The notes under the pieces: model-generated | The model's input: the letters and a program-made list of their open reading frames with translations, nothing else | Told to the model about the DNA's origin: nothing | Database searches by the model: none | Part shown: piece by piece, positions 27,657 to 33,428 of the stretch | Layout of the letters: each line of letters begins with the position of its first letter | How positions within the stretch are numbered: the stretch's first letter is position 1 | DNA from: a virus | Strand: one strand, 5' to 3' | DNA length: 33,428 bases | Virus record (IMG/VR): IMGVR_UViG_3300044729_003371 | Span: 1-33,428 of that record | Program-made: the position numbers and the translations under genes

Positions 27657-27847
27657 CGACCTCTCATGATAGCCTGTTAAATTTCTTTGAAACTAATTTC
27701 GCAATGATGCAACACCACAAGTACTCATTAGCCGAAATTGAAAACATGATTCCGTGGGAGCGTCGAATATACATCGAATTACTAATACAGCACTTGAAGG
27801 AAGAGAAAGAGAAAATGGAAGCCGAAAGAATGAACAGAAATAGTTAA
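26943..27847 (+). CDS. Predicted -1 frameshift fusion gp26-extension (tail chaperone GT analogue)
   Basis: Reading 26943-27650 and then 27650-27847 gives a 301-residue product. The 65 extra residues begin LITTSHDSLLNFFETNFAMM and continue with the compact helical part YSLAEIENMIPWERRIYIEL, then a charged tail LKEEKEKMEAERMNRNS. The extension has no start with a Shine-Dalgarno: the first in-frame ATG pair at 27704 lies in the middle of a conserved-looking helix. It fills the otherwise gene-free 204 bases before the tape measure. In lambda and many phages a frameshift of this kind makes the chaperone that coats the tape measure. This assignment is inference. Confidence 0.65.
27644..27650 (+). 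other. Slippery heptamer T TTT TTC for predicted -1 frameshift
   Basis: In the gp26 frame the codons are GAT TTT TTC TCA TAA, so the last six bases before TCA plus the preceding T make T TTT TTC, a perfect X-XXY-YYZ site four codons from the stop. After a slip the ribosome continues at C27650 into a frame open for 65 codons. I see no strong downstream stem; only a weak 4-bp pairing (TCAT 651-654 with ATGA 666-669) is visible. Confidence 0.75.
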
Positions 27848-27860
27848 AGGTTAGAAAAAC

Positions 27861-30386
27861 ATGCCCGACCCAGGTGAATTTAATCCCAACAATAGAATAG
27901 CGCCAGGTAGCGACTCGACTGAAAGATCTCAGCCGGATTTTTCTCTTTTCAGTTCTCAACTAGAACTACAAAAAGAACAAACTGAAATACTGAAAAAGAT
28001 ATCAGATCAGTTACTAAACAACCAAAGGCTTGTTGAAGAGTCTTTGGAAAAGGCGAATGGATCTATTGAAGCAATTCAAAAGATCGAAGCAGAAAAAGAT
28101 AAGTTTAATACAGAGGTATTCTCAAGGATATCTGAAACTGAAAACAAATTAATACAGAACCAAAGATATGTATCGGATGCAGTTTCATCTTTCGGTCCTC
28201 AGGATGTAGCATCAGAATTCAAGAGATTTGCTTCCTCATTTAATTCCGATTTTAGAGAACTCAGAGATCAAAATAATGTGCAGAGAGCATTTAACGATGA
28301 AATCCTATCTGTTTCTGCAACTAAAGATATGGGGTCTATAGACTCAAATCAACTGTCGGAGGTGATGAGTAAAACAAATATCAGTCTTGACAGTCTGGTT
28401 ACAGTCAATAAAGCATTAATAGATGAGATGTCAAGTAGAGGCATTGATACTGAAGATGCCGAATCCTTTGACAAATTCAAAAACGAAAAAGTTGTTGACA
28501 GCGAATTCTTCGGAAAAATTGCATCAATTCTTGAAGGAGAAGGTGCCCCTGAAGAACAAGTGGGAGTATTCAAAAATATAGAATCTCGTCTGATAGAACA
28601 AAGTGATGTGATGAAAGATGATCGGAGAATGCAACTTGAAAAAGAAGGTGAGAATGAAGAATTACCCGACTGGTTCAAACAAGTTGATCCTGATATAGAA
28701 ACGATGACTGAAAGTCTTGACGAAATTCAATCAAATACTGAACCATCTAGTCTAGGATTTCTGATTAAAACAATAGTTGCGACAGTAGTTGCTCTTGGTA
28801 CTGTGGGTGGAATTCTCTACTTGCTATTAACTAAAGGTGTGGAATTTGCTAAAAATAAATTCGTTGATTATGTAAAATCATTTTTCACCCGTGCGGTCAT
28901 ATCGATGGGCGAGTTTGCAGCGGATTTTGGAAGATCAATTCGTGCGCTCGGTTTACCCGAAAAATTTAAAAATATAGGACTAGTCGTTGAATCTTGGTTC
29001 GGATCTATATTTGGATCAGAAGGGCAATTGGTGTCAATTTGGAATAGTTTTAAAGATTTTATAGGCGACTTTGGCGACTTTGAAGACCTTAAAGATATGT
29101 TCAAAGGAGAAGGATTCGTTGGAAAAGTCGCCAAAGGAATAATAGATGGTTTGAGGGGAATTAGTAAAGACAGCAGAATAATTAAATTTATCACAGGGCT
29201 TTTCGAAGGTGAAGGTATGGTTGGAAGTATCTTCGCTAAGATAGGCAATATTTTTAAACCAATATTGAAGCCTATAAGTACAGTTGGTTCATTCTTAGGG
29301 AGAATCGGATCATTCTTTGGTACTATTTACAAAGTAGTATCTCCAATATTAGGAACAATATTCAGAGTAGTATCAAAAATTGCATTGCCTCTAACTATAG
29401 TGATTGGAATTATCGATGGAATCGTTGGAGCATTTAAGGGATACTCAAAAGACGGAATAAAAGGTGCTATCGTAGGAGCGATAGCATCAATTATAGAGGG
29501 ATTCACCGGAATATTGAAATTTTTTGGAATCAATTTAGATTTTGAAACCATCTACGATTACATCATGAGTTGGGTAAATGATTTCTGGGGAACATTAAAA
29601 AAACATCTAAGCGGAATTTGGAACTTTATCGTTGGAATATTTACAAAAGTTGGAAGTTGGATATGGGCAGCGATTAAATGGTATTGGAATTTTTTCTTAG
29701 AATACAACCCCATATCTTTATTGTATAAAACACTAAAATGGGTTGGTACAAAAATCTATAACTTATTGACCGGCAAGCAAGGAATAGGGGATATAATCGA
29801 TGAGGTCAAAAACTTTTTCAAATCTATACTCGATGGGCTTCTAGGTTTAGCACAAGCGATTTATGATTTTATAACCGGACAGTCTGTTGAGGAGATTGCT
29901 AAGACGACCGAAACAGACGCAGAAACTTTAGCAGAAACCTATGAAAAGGGTGAAAGTGATGCTGGTTGGGTAGCAAAAAAGACCGCTTTAAATTTTTTCG
30001 GAATGGGCGATTCATCTGTATCGTTAGCAGCGGATCCAGAAACAACAGCATTATTAGCAAAAATGAAAGGGGAGAGAACTGAAGACGCTGCTGATATTAA
30101 TAAAACACATCCCGATGCAAATAAACCAAAACCCGAATCAGTAATTCAATCTCCCGCTGACGAAGGGGTAGGTTCTATGATGTCGGGTTTAATGGGAGAT
30201 TTATCTTCAGCAATGGAGGGTATACCGGAAAATATTGGAGAGTCTATTGGTAATATTTCAACAAATAATTTCAACATGCCGCAAATTAATCGACCAGCAG
30301 AACCAACTATAATCGCACCACAGTCTTCAAGAAATACAGAACCAACTATACGAATTATGCAGTATAGTGCACAGCCTGCCTTCTAA
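27861..30386 (+). CDS. Tape measure protein (gp29-like, 841 aa)
   Basis: It has the composition of a tape measure: a helical, coiled-coil-rich N-terminal 280 residues (LELQKEQTEILKKISDQLL), a membrane-like segment near residues 296-320 (LIKTIVATVVALGTVGGILY), and repeated Gly/Phe hydrophobic stretches at residues 430-560 (KIALPLTIVIGIIDGIVG and similar). It is followed by a flexible Pro/Ser/Asn-rich C-terminus. T4 gp29 has 590 residues, so a longer tail than T4 is possible. No peptidoglycan hydrolase or peptidase motif is visible. The start has AAAGGTTAG upstream. It directly follows the predicted gp26 frameshift extension, which fits a chaperone-client pair. Confidence 0.85.
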   Translation: MPDPGEFNPNNRIAPGSDSTERSQPDFSLFSSQLELQKEQTEILKKISDQLLNNQRLVEESLEKANGSIEAIQKIEAEKDKFNTEVFSRISETENKLIQNQRYVSDAVSSFGPQDVASEFKRFASSFNSDFRELRDQNNVQRAFNDEILSVSATKDMGSIDSNQLSEVMSKTNISLDSLVTVNKALIDEMSSRGIDTEDAESFDKFKNEKVVDSEFFGKIASILEGEGAPEEQVGVFKNIESRLIEQSDVMKDDRRMQLEKEGENEELPDWFKQVDPDIETMTESLDEIQSNTEPSSLGFLIKTIVATVVALGTVGGILYLLLTKGVEFAKNKFVDYVKSFFTRAVISMGEFAADFGRSIRALGLPEKFKNIGLVVESWFGSIFGSEGQLVSIWNSFKDFIGDFGDFEDLKDMFKGEGFVGKVAKGIIDGLRGISKDSRIIKFITGLFEGEGMVGSIFAKIGNIFKPILKPISTVGSFLGRIGSFFGTIYKVVSPILGTIFRVVSKIALPLTIVIGIIDGIVGAFKGYSKDGIKGAIVGAIASIIEGFTGILKFFGINLDFETIYDYIMSWVNDFWGTLKKHLSGIWNFIVGIFTKVGSWIWAAIKWYWNFFLEYNPISLLYKTLKWVGTKIYNLLTGKQGIGDIIDEVKNFFKSILDGLLGLAQAIYDFITGQSVEEIAKTTETDAETLAETYEKGESDAGWVAKKTALNFFGMGDSSVSLAADPETTALLAKMKGERTEDAADINKTHPDANKPKPESVIQSPADEGVGSMMSGLMGDLSSAMEGIPENIGESIGNISTNNFNMPQINRPAEPTIIAPQSSRNTEPTIRIMQYSAQPAF

Positions 30387-30395
30387 AAGAAACAA

Positions 30396-30409
30396 CCCCC
30401 TTTCGGGGG
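30396..30409. terminator. CCCCC-TTTC-GGGGG hairpin
   Basis: A perfect 5-bp GC stem with a 4-base loop, nine bases after the tape-measure stop and between convergent genes. It has no T-tract on either side, so it is a probable rather than a classical intrinsic terminator, or an mRNA 3'-end stabiliser. Confidence 0.5.
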
Positions 30410-30416
30410 CTGTCGG

Positions 30417-30437
30417 ACCAAAGATGCGATCTTTGGT
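30417..30437. terminator. ACCAAAGAT-gcg-ATCTTTGGT hairpin between convergent operons
   Basis: A perfect 9-bp stem with a 3-base loop, just downstream of the first hairpin and 18 bases beyond the gp32 stop. It can act on either strand. The lack of a T-tract keeps the call as probable. Confidence 0.6.
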
Positions 30438-30454
30438 GGGGTTATGAGTATTTA

Positions 30455-31375
30455 TCACTCATCATCTTCCGCTAACTTACGGAAGTATGAAAGTGCCTCA
30501 GATTCATCATCGTCATCAACAACACTCTTTGCAGTAGTCTTCTTGGAAGACGATTCGGCAATCTGATTAGCCTTCCCCATCTTAGTACGGAAGTCCTCTG
30601 GCTCGGAATCTTCTGCCTTTACAGATGCGGCAGAAGATGCCTTCGAAACCTGTGTAAATCTTGCCGAGAGATCTTCATAAGATTTGAACTGATCTTCCGC
30701 AACAAACTCCTTAAGAGCATATTCCTTCTTCCACAATACTTCCAACTTAGAATCGTCGCCCTCAAAGAGTGGTGCAGGAGCAGAGAAGCCGCTCTTTTCA
30801 TAGGAAACATACCCTGAATCCATATGTGCTTTCAACTTAAAGTTGGCTCCCTTCCAAAAATCAAAAGGATTAAACTTAGGCTCATCGGGATCGGAAGGAT
30901 TCATGGCTTCCTGCAACTTATCAAAGATCTTCTTACCATACTTAAAAAGAAAGACCTTTCCTTCGTTGTCACGATTTGCGGGATCGGAAACCACAAGAAT
31001 GTTGCTGATATAAGATAACTTGCGTTTACGATCACGGGCAATCTTCTTGTTGGATTCGATGCCGCTGTTCCAAAGTTCATTGTTTGCCTCGCAAACAGGA
31101 CATTTGCGGCCAAGTGTCGTTGGACAGTTTTCAATGAACCATCCCCCCTTGCCTTGGAATCCGTGACTAAAAACCCGAATCATGGGAATCTCTTCGCCAT
31201 CGGCTGCCGGGAGAAAACGAATCACAGCCATACCATTTCCACCCTTGTCTCGCTCAAGCGACCAGAAGCGTTCATCCTTTTGATAGCCACCTTCCTTGCC
31301 GCCCTGCTTTTCCATTTCCTTCTGTAGTTTATCAATACCGGTTTGAGCATTTTTCTTCAAATTAGCGAATGACAT
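30455..31375 (-). CDS. 32: ssDNA-binding protein gp32
   Basis: A 306-residue homologue of T4 gp32 (301), the single-stranded DNA-binding protein of replication, recombination and repair. It shows all three regions: a basic N-terminus (FANLKKNAQTGIDKLQKEM), the zinc-binding core with His71, Cys84, Cys92 and Cys95 (SHGFQGKGGW, ENCP, RKCPVCEANNE), and an acidic C-terminal tail (DDDDESEALSYF, AEDDE) that recruits partner proteins in T4. A strong AAGGAG Shine-Dalgarno lies five bases before the ATG. Its codons look more GC-rich and restricted than in neighbouring genes, in line with high expression. Confidence 0.97.
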   Translation of the reverse strand: MSFANLKKNAQTGIDKLQKEMEKQGGKEGGYQKDERFWSLERDKGGNGMAVIRFLPAADGEEIPMIRVFSHGFQGKGGWFIENCPTTLGRKCPVCEANNELWNSGIESNKKIARDRKRKLSYISNILVVSDPANRDNEGKVFLFKYGKKIFDKLQEAMNPSDPDEPKFNPFDFWKGANFKLKAHMDSGYVSYEKSGFSAPAPLFEGDDSKLEVLWKKEYALKEFVAEDQFKSYEDLSARFTQVSKASSAASVKAEDSEPEDFRTKMGKANQIAESSSKKTTAKSVVDDDDESEALSYFRKLAEDDE

Positions 31376-31380
31376 TGTAT

Positions 31381-31386
31381 CTCCTT
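31381..31386 (-). promoter_or_regulatory. Strong RBS of gene 32
   Basis: The minus strand reads AAGGAGATACA before the ATG, the best Shine-Dalgarno of the replication block. The 58-base gap to the gp33 stop could hold a separate promoter, but I see no convincing -35/-10 pair. Confidence 0.7.
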
Positions 31387-31433
31387 GTATTTTAAGTGTA
31401 GCGATGTGTTTGAATTGTAACTAAGATATCACA

Positions 31434-31673
31434 TTAGTCAAGAGGTAACTTCGTGGTTTTTCTTTTTCCACGAACCATATTCAACGATTCAAATTCACTC
31501 TTGAGTTTTTCACGGATAGGTTTTGAGAGCAACTTTGCAGCCGACTCAGGCTCAATACCATATTTTTCACACAAATCAATGATTGATTCCATGTATTTAC
31601 CGTTATTTCTTGTTCGGGTAAGTTCTTCGACTTCTTTTGAGAAGTCGTGATCTATATTCATAATTGATCCCAT
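31434..31673 (-). CDS. 33: Late transcription co-activator gp33
   Basis: A 79-residue protein (T4 gp33, 112) placed next to gp32 as in T4. The core, YMESIIDLCEKYGIEPESAA, then KPIREKLKSEFESLN, matches the helical gp33 core that binds the RNA polymerase flap. The basic linker and LPLD end resemble the hydrophobic/acidic tail with which T4 gp33 contacts the sliding clamp. Its presence implies T4-type late promoters and a partner gp55 elsewhere. The ATG overlaps the upstream stop (TAATG); MNIDHDF, four codons on, is an alternative start. Confidence 0.8.
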   Translation of the reverse strand: MGSIMNIDHDFSKEVEELTRTRNNGKYMESIIDLCEKYGIEPESAAKLLSKPIREKLKSEFESLNMVRGKRKTTKLPLD

Positions 31674-31885
31674 TAAATCATCCCTTCCTGTTCAGGATCT
31701 TCTTGTATGGGCATAGACTCTATAGTCTGAACCCATCTAAAAACTGCTCTTTCGAACTCTTCATGTGTCAGTAAAAGACCAAGTTGTTCACCCTTTTCGG
31801 TCATGAAACGAACACAATGATACTTTTCAATTTTTGCTGGCGGCAACACTTCACCCGAACTGAATAGTCGCTTGATGAATTTCAT
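31673..31885 (-). CDS. Small hypothetical protein (70 aa), out-of-frame overlap with nuclease
   Basis: Not recognised. It starts inside the 3' end of the nuclease gene with 35 bases of overlap in another frame. An AGGAG Shine-Dalgarno at 31893-31897, seven bases before the ATG, shows that the start is real. The N-terminus is basic (MKFIKRLFSSGE), and the rest is a small alpha/beta domain (KYHCVRFMTEKGEQLGLLLT). In T4 this place between replication genes holds 59 or dsbA, but I see no similarity to either. Confidence 0.75.
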   Translation of the reverse strand: MKFIKRLFSSGEVLPPAKIEKYHCVRFMTEKGEQLGLLLTHEEFERAVFRWVQTIESMPIQEDPEQEGMI

Positions 31886-32534
31886 TTGCTATCTCCTGTA
31901 CTTCTCTGAATGAATATTTATCCCAGTAAGTCTTTATAACATCGAACATTGACTTTTTATAGTCAGATGGATCCTCAACGAATTCTTGTATTGTACCATC
32001 GTCCGTAACGATCAAAATGACAACTCTCTCAATCAAATCATCTTGATCGTAGTTTTGATTCCACATGTATGCATATGCAGTTGTCTGATGAAAATAATTG
32101 AGAATCTGATCTTTACTCTTGTCTTTGCCTGCGGTTTTAAAATCTACTACAGCCAACTTGCCATCGTATTCAGCAATACAGTCTACTCTTCCCGCAAGTA
32201 AAATTTTATCTGACCACATTGAAGTTTCAATTGCACGAATCTTGCCTATTTTGTCCAAACAAGGCTTCAGCAGATCAAACTTCATCCTATCGAATGGATC
32301 AGTTGGTATTGTTTTATTTTCACCAAGATAATCTTCCATCACTTGATGTAGACGATTACCTCTCGCTAATGCCTTTTTCGAATTGGCAAGATTTTGTGGA
32401 TTTTTCCTCCACTCACGCCAAAAATCTTCCATTTCATGGTTGACAACTGTGGTAACCGATGGATACCAACGAAGTGTTGTTGGGGATTGATAGTATCTAC
32501 CCTTACCCTCTAATTCGACTGAATTCAACTTCAT
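31851..32534 (-). CDS. MGME1-like PD-(D/E)XK exonuclease
   Basis: A single-domain nuclease of 227 residues. Motifs in order: YPSVTTVV at 24-31, RGNRLHQVMEDY with His63, GRVDCIAEY with Asp118, VVDFKTA with Asp131 and Lys133, and HQTTAYAYMW with Gln150 and Tyr154. This matches the His, Asp and DxK arrangement of mitochondrial genome maintenance exonuclease 1 and of phage relatives. The family cuts single-stranded DNA ends. Here, beside gp32 and RNase H, it probably trims flaps or ends in replication or recombination. T4 itself lacks it; it occupies the slot where helicase loader gp59 would be expected. Confidence 0.88.
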   Translation of the reverse strand: MKLNSVELEGKGRYYQSPTTLRWYPSVTTVVNHEMEDFWREWRKNPQNLANSKKALARGNRLHQVMEDYLGENKTIPTDPFDRMKFDLLKPCLDKIGKIRAIETSMWSDKILLAGRVDCIAEYDGKLAVVDFKTAGKDKSKDQILNYFHQTTAYAYMWNQNYDQDDLIERVVILIVTDDGTIQEFVEDPSDYKKSMFDVIKTYWDKYSFREVQEIANEIHQATIQFG

Positions 32535-32536
32535 TA

Positions 32537-32794
32537 CTAGTAATCACGCATTTTGTGGCGTGGATGCGCTTTCTTTATTTTAGATAGTACTTCTCTGAAG
32601 CCATTATCCACCTTGCCTACGCTGCCAACCCGAATAGGGTCGCAAGCAGATGGAGCCTCTTTAATTATCTGTTCTACCTTCTTTTGACCACATTTTTCAC
32701 AAGGCTTTTTGGTTGGCTTCTTGCGATCATCAATACGAAGCATCTCTTCGAATTCATGGTTGCAAGCCCTACAGATGTAGTCATAGAATGGCAT
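32537..32794 (-). CDS. FmdB-family zinc ribbon protein
   Basis: The N-terminus MPFYDYICRACNHEFEEMLR is the standard FmdB opening. Cys8/Cys11 and Cys32/Cys35 (CEKCG) form the zinc ribbon. A basic C-terminus (LSKIKKAHPRHKMRDY) follows. FmdB-type proteins are annotated as putative regulators with little proven function. A DNA, RNA or polymerase-binding role in this early replication block is a guess. It begins 12 bases after the upstream stop. Confidence 0.88.
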   Translation of the reverse strand: MPFYDYICRACNHEFEEMLRIDDRKKPTKKPCEKCGQKKVEQIIKEAPSACDPIRVGSVGKVDNGFREVLSKIKKAHPRHKMRDY

Positions 32795-32808
32795 AGTACT
32801 AGTTGTAT

Positions 32809-33039
32809 TTAGTCAACATCTGAATCGGAATTTGATGGACTTCCCTTAGCCGTCGTAATCGGTTGAACATCGCTACTCTTAACCCAAAAGAATTCCGGCC
32901 CCCACTCTCGGGAATAAGTGCTAACGAAATACTGCGTCCCCCAAACAGGATCTTCTTCGACCTTGCGAACGGTCGCAACCTTATCCAGCGAGTTAACATA
33001 AACCTTCTGAGGAACAACGCCCTGATGATTCTTAGACAT
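32809..33039 (-). CDS. Small hypothetical protein (76 aa), first gene of replication operon
   Basis: Not recognised. Residues 10-55 look like a small beta-barrel (KVYVNSLDKVATVRKVEEDP, then WGTQYFVSTYS), followed by a Ser/Asp tail. A Shine-Dalgarno (AGGAT) lies before the ATG. It is the first gene after the minus-strand promoter. The ORF at 32799-33017 is a shadow. Confidence 0.72.
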   Translation of the reverse strand: MSKNHQGVVPQKVYVNSLDKVATVRKVEEDPVWGTQYFVSTYSREWGPEFFWVKSSDVQPITTAKGSPSNSDSDVD

Positions 33040-33074
33040 TTTCTATCCTATTTTCTATCTTGAAACTTTACGGC

Positions 33075-33096
33075 ATCCCAACATCCAAATTGGGAT
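33075..33096 (-). promoter_or_regulatory. 5'-end stem-loop of the gp32-block transcript
   Basis: ATCCCAA (33075-33081) and TTGGGAT (33090-33096) make a perfect 7-bp stem with an 8-base loop. With transcription predicted to start at about 33097, the stem would form the very 5' end of the mRNA, 35 bases before the first ATG. Confidence 0.5.
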
Positions 33097-33103
33097 TTCA
33101 TGT

Positions 33104-33132
33104 AATATACACCCATATTTAATCCCTGTCAA
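33104..33132 (-). promoter_or_regulatory. Minus-strand sigma70-type promoter for gp32 block
   Basis: Perfect -35 TTGACA (33132-33127), a 17-base spacer, and -10 TATATT (33109-33104). Predicted start about 33097, upstream of the gene at 33039. Confidence 0.72.
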
Positions 33133-33141
33133 GTCTTGACA
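33127..33141. promoter_or_regulatory. Palindrome TGTCAAG-T-CTTGACA shared by both -35 boxes
   Basis: A perfect 7-bp inverted repeat around one T. It contains TTGACA on each strand, so it carries the -35 elements of both divergent promoters and could also be an operator. Confidence 0.7.
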
Positions 33142-33163
33142 ACTTAAGTTTTGTCTGTATACT
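33136..33163 (+). promoter_or_regulatory. Plus-strand sigma70-type promoter for rnh
   Basis: Perfect -35 TTGACA (33136-33141), a 16-base spacer, and -10 TATACT (33158-33163). Predicted start about 33170, at the rnh ATG. Confidence 0.7.
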
Positions 33164-33170
33164 ATTCGGT

Positions 33171-33428
33171 ATGATCCTTTTGGACATGAACCAAATCACT
33201 ATTGCTAACTTGATGGCTGAGTCAAAGGGTAAGCCCAATATGGATATTGGTCTTATTCGTCATATGGTAGTCAATAGTATTAGACTTATCAGACTTAGGT
33301 TCTCAAGTGAATATGGTGAACCTGTTTTGTGTTATGACTCCCGTGTACGGGCGTGGCGCAAGGATATCTTTCCACAATACAAGGCCAATCGAAAAAAGGT
33401 TAGGGAAGAGTCCGATATTAACTGGGAT
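33171..33428 (+). CDS. rnh: RNase H / 5'-3' exonuclease (T4 rnh-like), 5' part only
   Basis: The 86 visible residues align with T4 RNase H, the FEN-type nuclease that removes lagging-strand primers: ILLDMNQITIANL, HMVVNSIRLIRLRFS, PVLCYDSRVRAWRKDIFPQY and KANRKKVREES, then NWD. Asp5 and Asp56 are the first metal-binding acids. The N-terminus is about 14 residues shorter than T4's, so this start is the natural one. It runs off the right edge. The promoter -10 box ends seven bases before the ATG, leaving no room for a Shine-Dalgarno if that promoter is used. Confidence 0.9.
   Translation, partial: MILLDMNQITIANLMAESKGKPNMDIGLIRHMVVNSIRLIRLRFSSEYGEPVLCYDSRVRAWRKDIFPQYKANRKKVREESDINWD

Noticed and set aside
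27704-27847. Independent small gene starting at the ATG pair at 27704
   Set aside because: No Shine-Dalgarno, and coherent sequence continues upstream in the same frame to the slippery site; the frameshift explains it better, though internal initiation cannot be fully excluded.
28868-29248. 126-codon minus-strand ORF inside the tape measure
   Set aside because: Pro/Ser/Ile/Leu-rich reverse translation of the Gly/Phe/Lys-rich tape measure; no ribosome site or context.
30449-30455. TATTTAT (GATAAATA on minus) as a late promoter
   Set aside because: It would point into the opposite-strand tape measure gene and lies in the loop of a hairpin over the gp32 stop.
32799-33017. 72-codon minus-strand ORF overlapping the 76-codon gene
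   Set aside because: Arg-rich alternate frame; the gene at 32809-33039 has the Shine-Dalgarno and a more protein-like sequence.
1-33428. CRISPR arrays, tRNA genes, insertion sequences, integrase or attachment sites
   Set aside because: None were seen; the window is almost wholly coding and no regular direct repeats or cloverleaf-like stretches stood out by eye.

Overview
This window is a piece of a T4-like contractile-tail phage genome (myovirus architecture). It is AT-rich and densely packed, and genes usually touch or overlap by 1 to 8 bases (ATGA, TAATG and TGATG junctions). Homologues of T4 baseplate proteins gp4, gp5, gp6, gp8, gp25, gp26, gp48, gp53 and probably gp27 and gp54, of ssDNA-binding protein gp32, late co-activator gp33 and RNase H can be recognised. 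A DUF4815 giant structural protein, an MGME1-like nuclease and the diverged, enlarged wedge proteins resemble those of aquatic 'far-T4' phages (cyanophages, pelagiphages) more than enteric T4 itself. I see no photosynthesis, tRNA, integrase or transposase genes, so the host cannot be named.

Layout. (1) From about 24951 down to 1, on the minus strand, lies one long late operon for baseplate and fibres: tube cap gp48, wedge gp53, gp27-like hub, gp5 hub without a lysozyme domain, two unrecognised spike-region proteins, a PAAR tip, wedge proteins gp25 and gp6, a gp7-position protein, gp8-like, the DUF4815 giant, a small coiled coil, a tail-collar fibre protein and two Cys-rich structural proteins. 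The last of these runs off the left edge and its stop is not in the window. (2) From 24989 to 30386, on the plus strand, lies a divergent operon: head-completion gp4, a conserved T4-like protein, a gp54/tube-like protein, the gp26-like Zn-ribbon protein and the tape measure. Between gp26 and the tape measure a second frame of 65 codons is open with no good start of its own. It joins gp26 through a perfect TTTTTTC slippery heptamer, giving a predicted -1 frameshift product like the G/GT tail chaperones of siphophages. (3) Two hairpins separate this operon from the convergent replication block. (4) From 33039 to 30455, on the minus strand, lie a small ORF, an FmdB-type zinc ribbon, an MGME1-like exonuclease, a small overlapping ORF, gp33 and gp32. 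(5) From 33171 rightwards, on the plus strand, is the start of RNase H.

Blocks 4 and 5 diverge from a compact control region. A perfect 15-base palindrome carries a TTGACA -35 box on each strand, each with a good -10 box at normal spacing. The minus transcript should begin with a stem-loop, and the plus transcript should begin at or next to the RNase H start codon.

Functionally, blocks 1 to 3 build the baseplate, tube and tape measure. Blocks 4 and 5 process and protect replicating DNA and couple replication to late transcription. The most notable observations are the gp26 frameshift, the palindromic dual promoter, the spike cassette between gp5 and PAAR, and the run of cysteine-pair-rich tail proteins.
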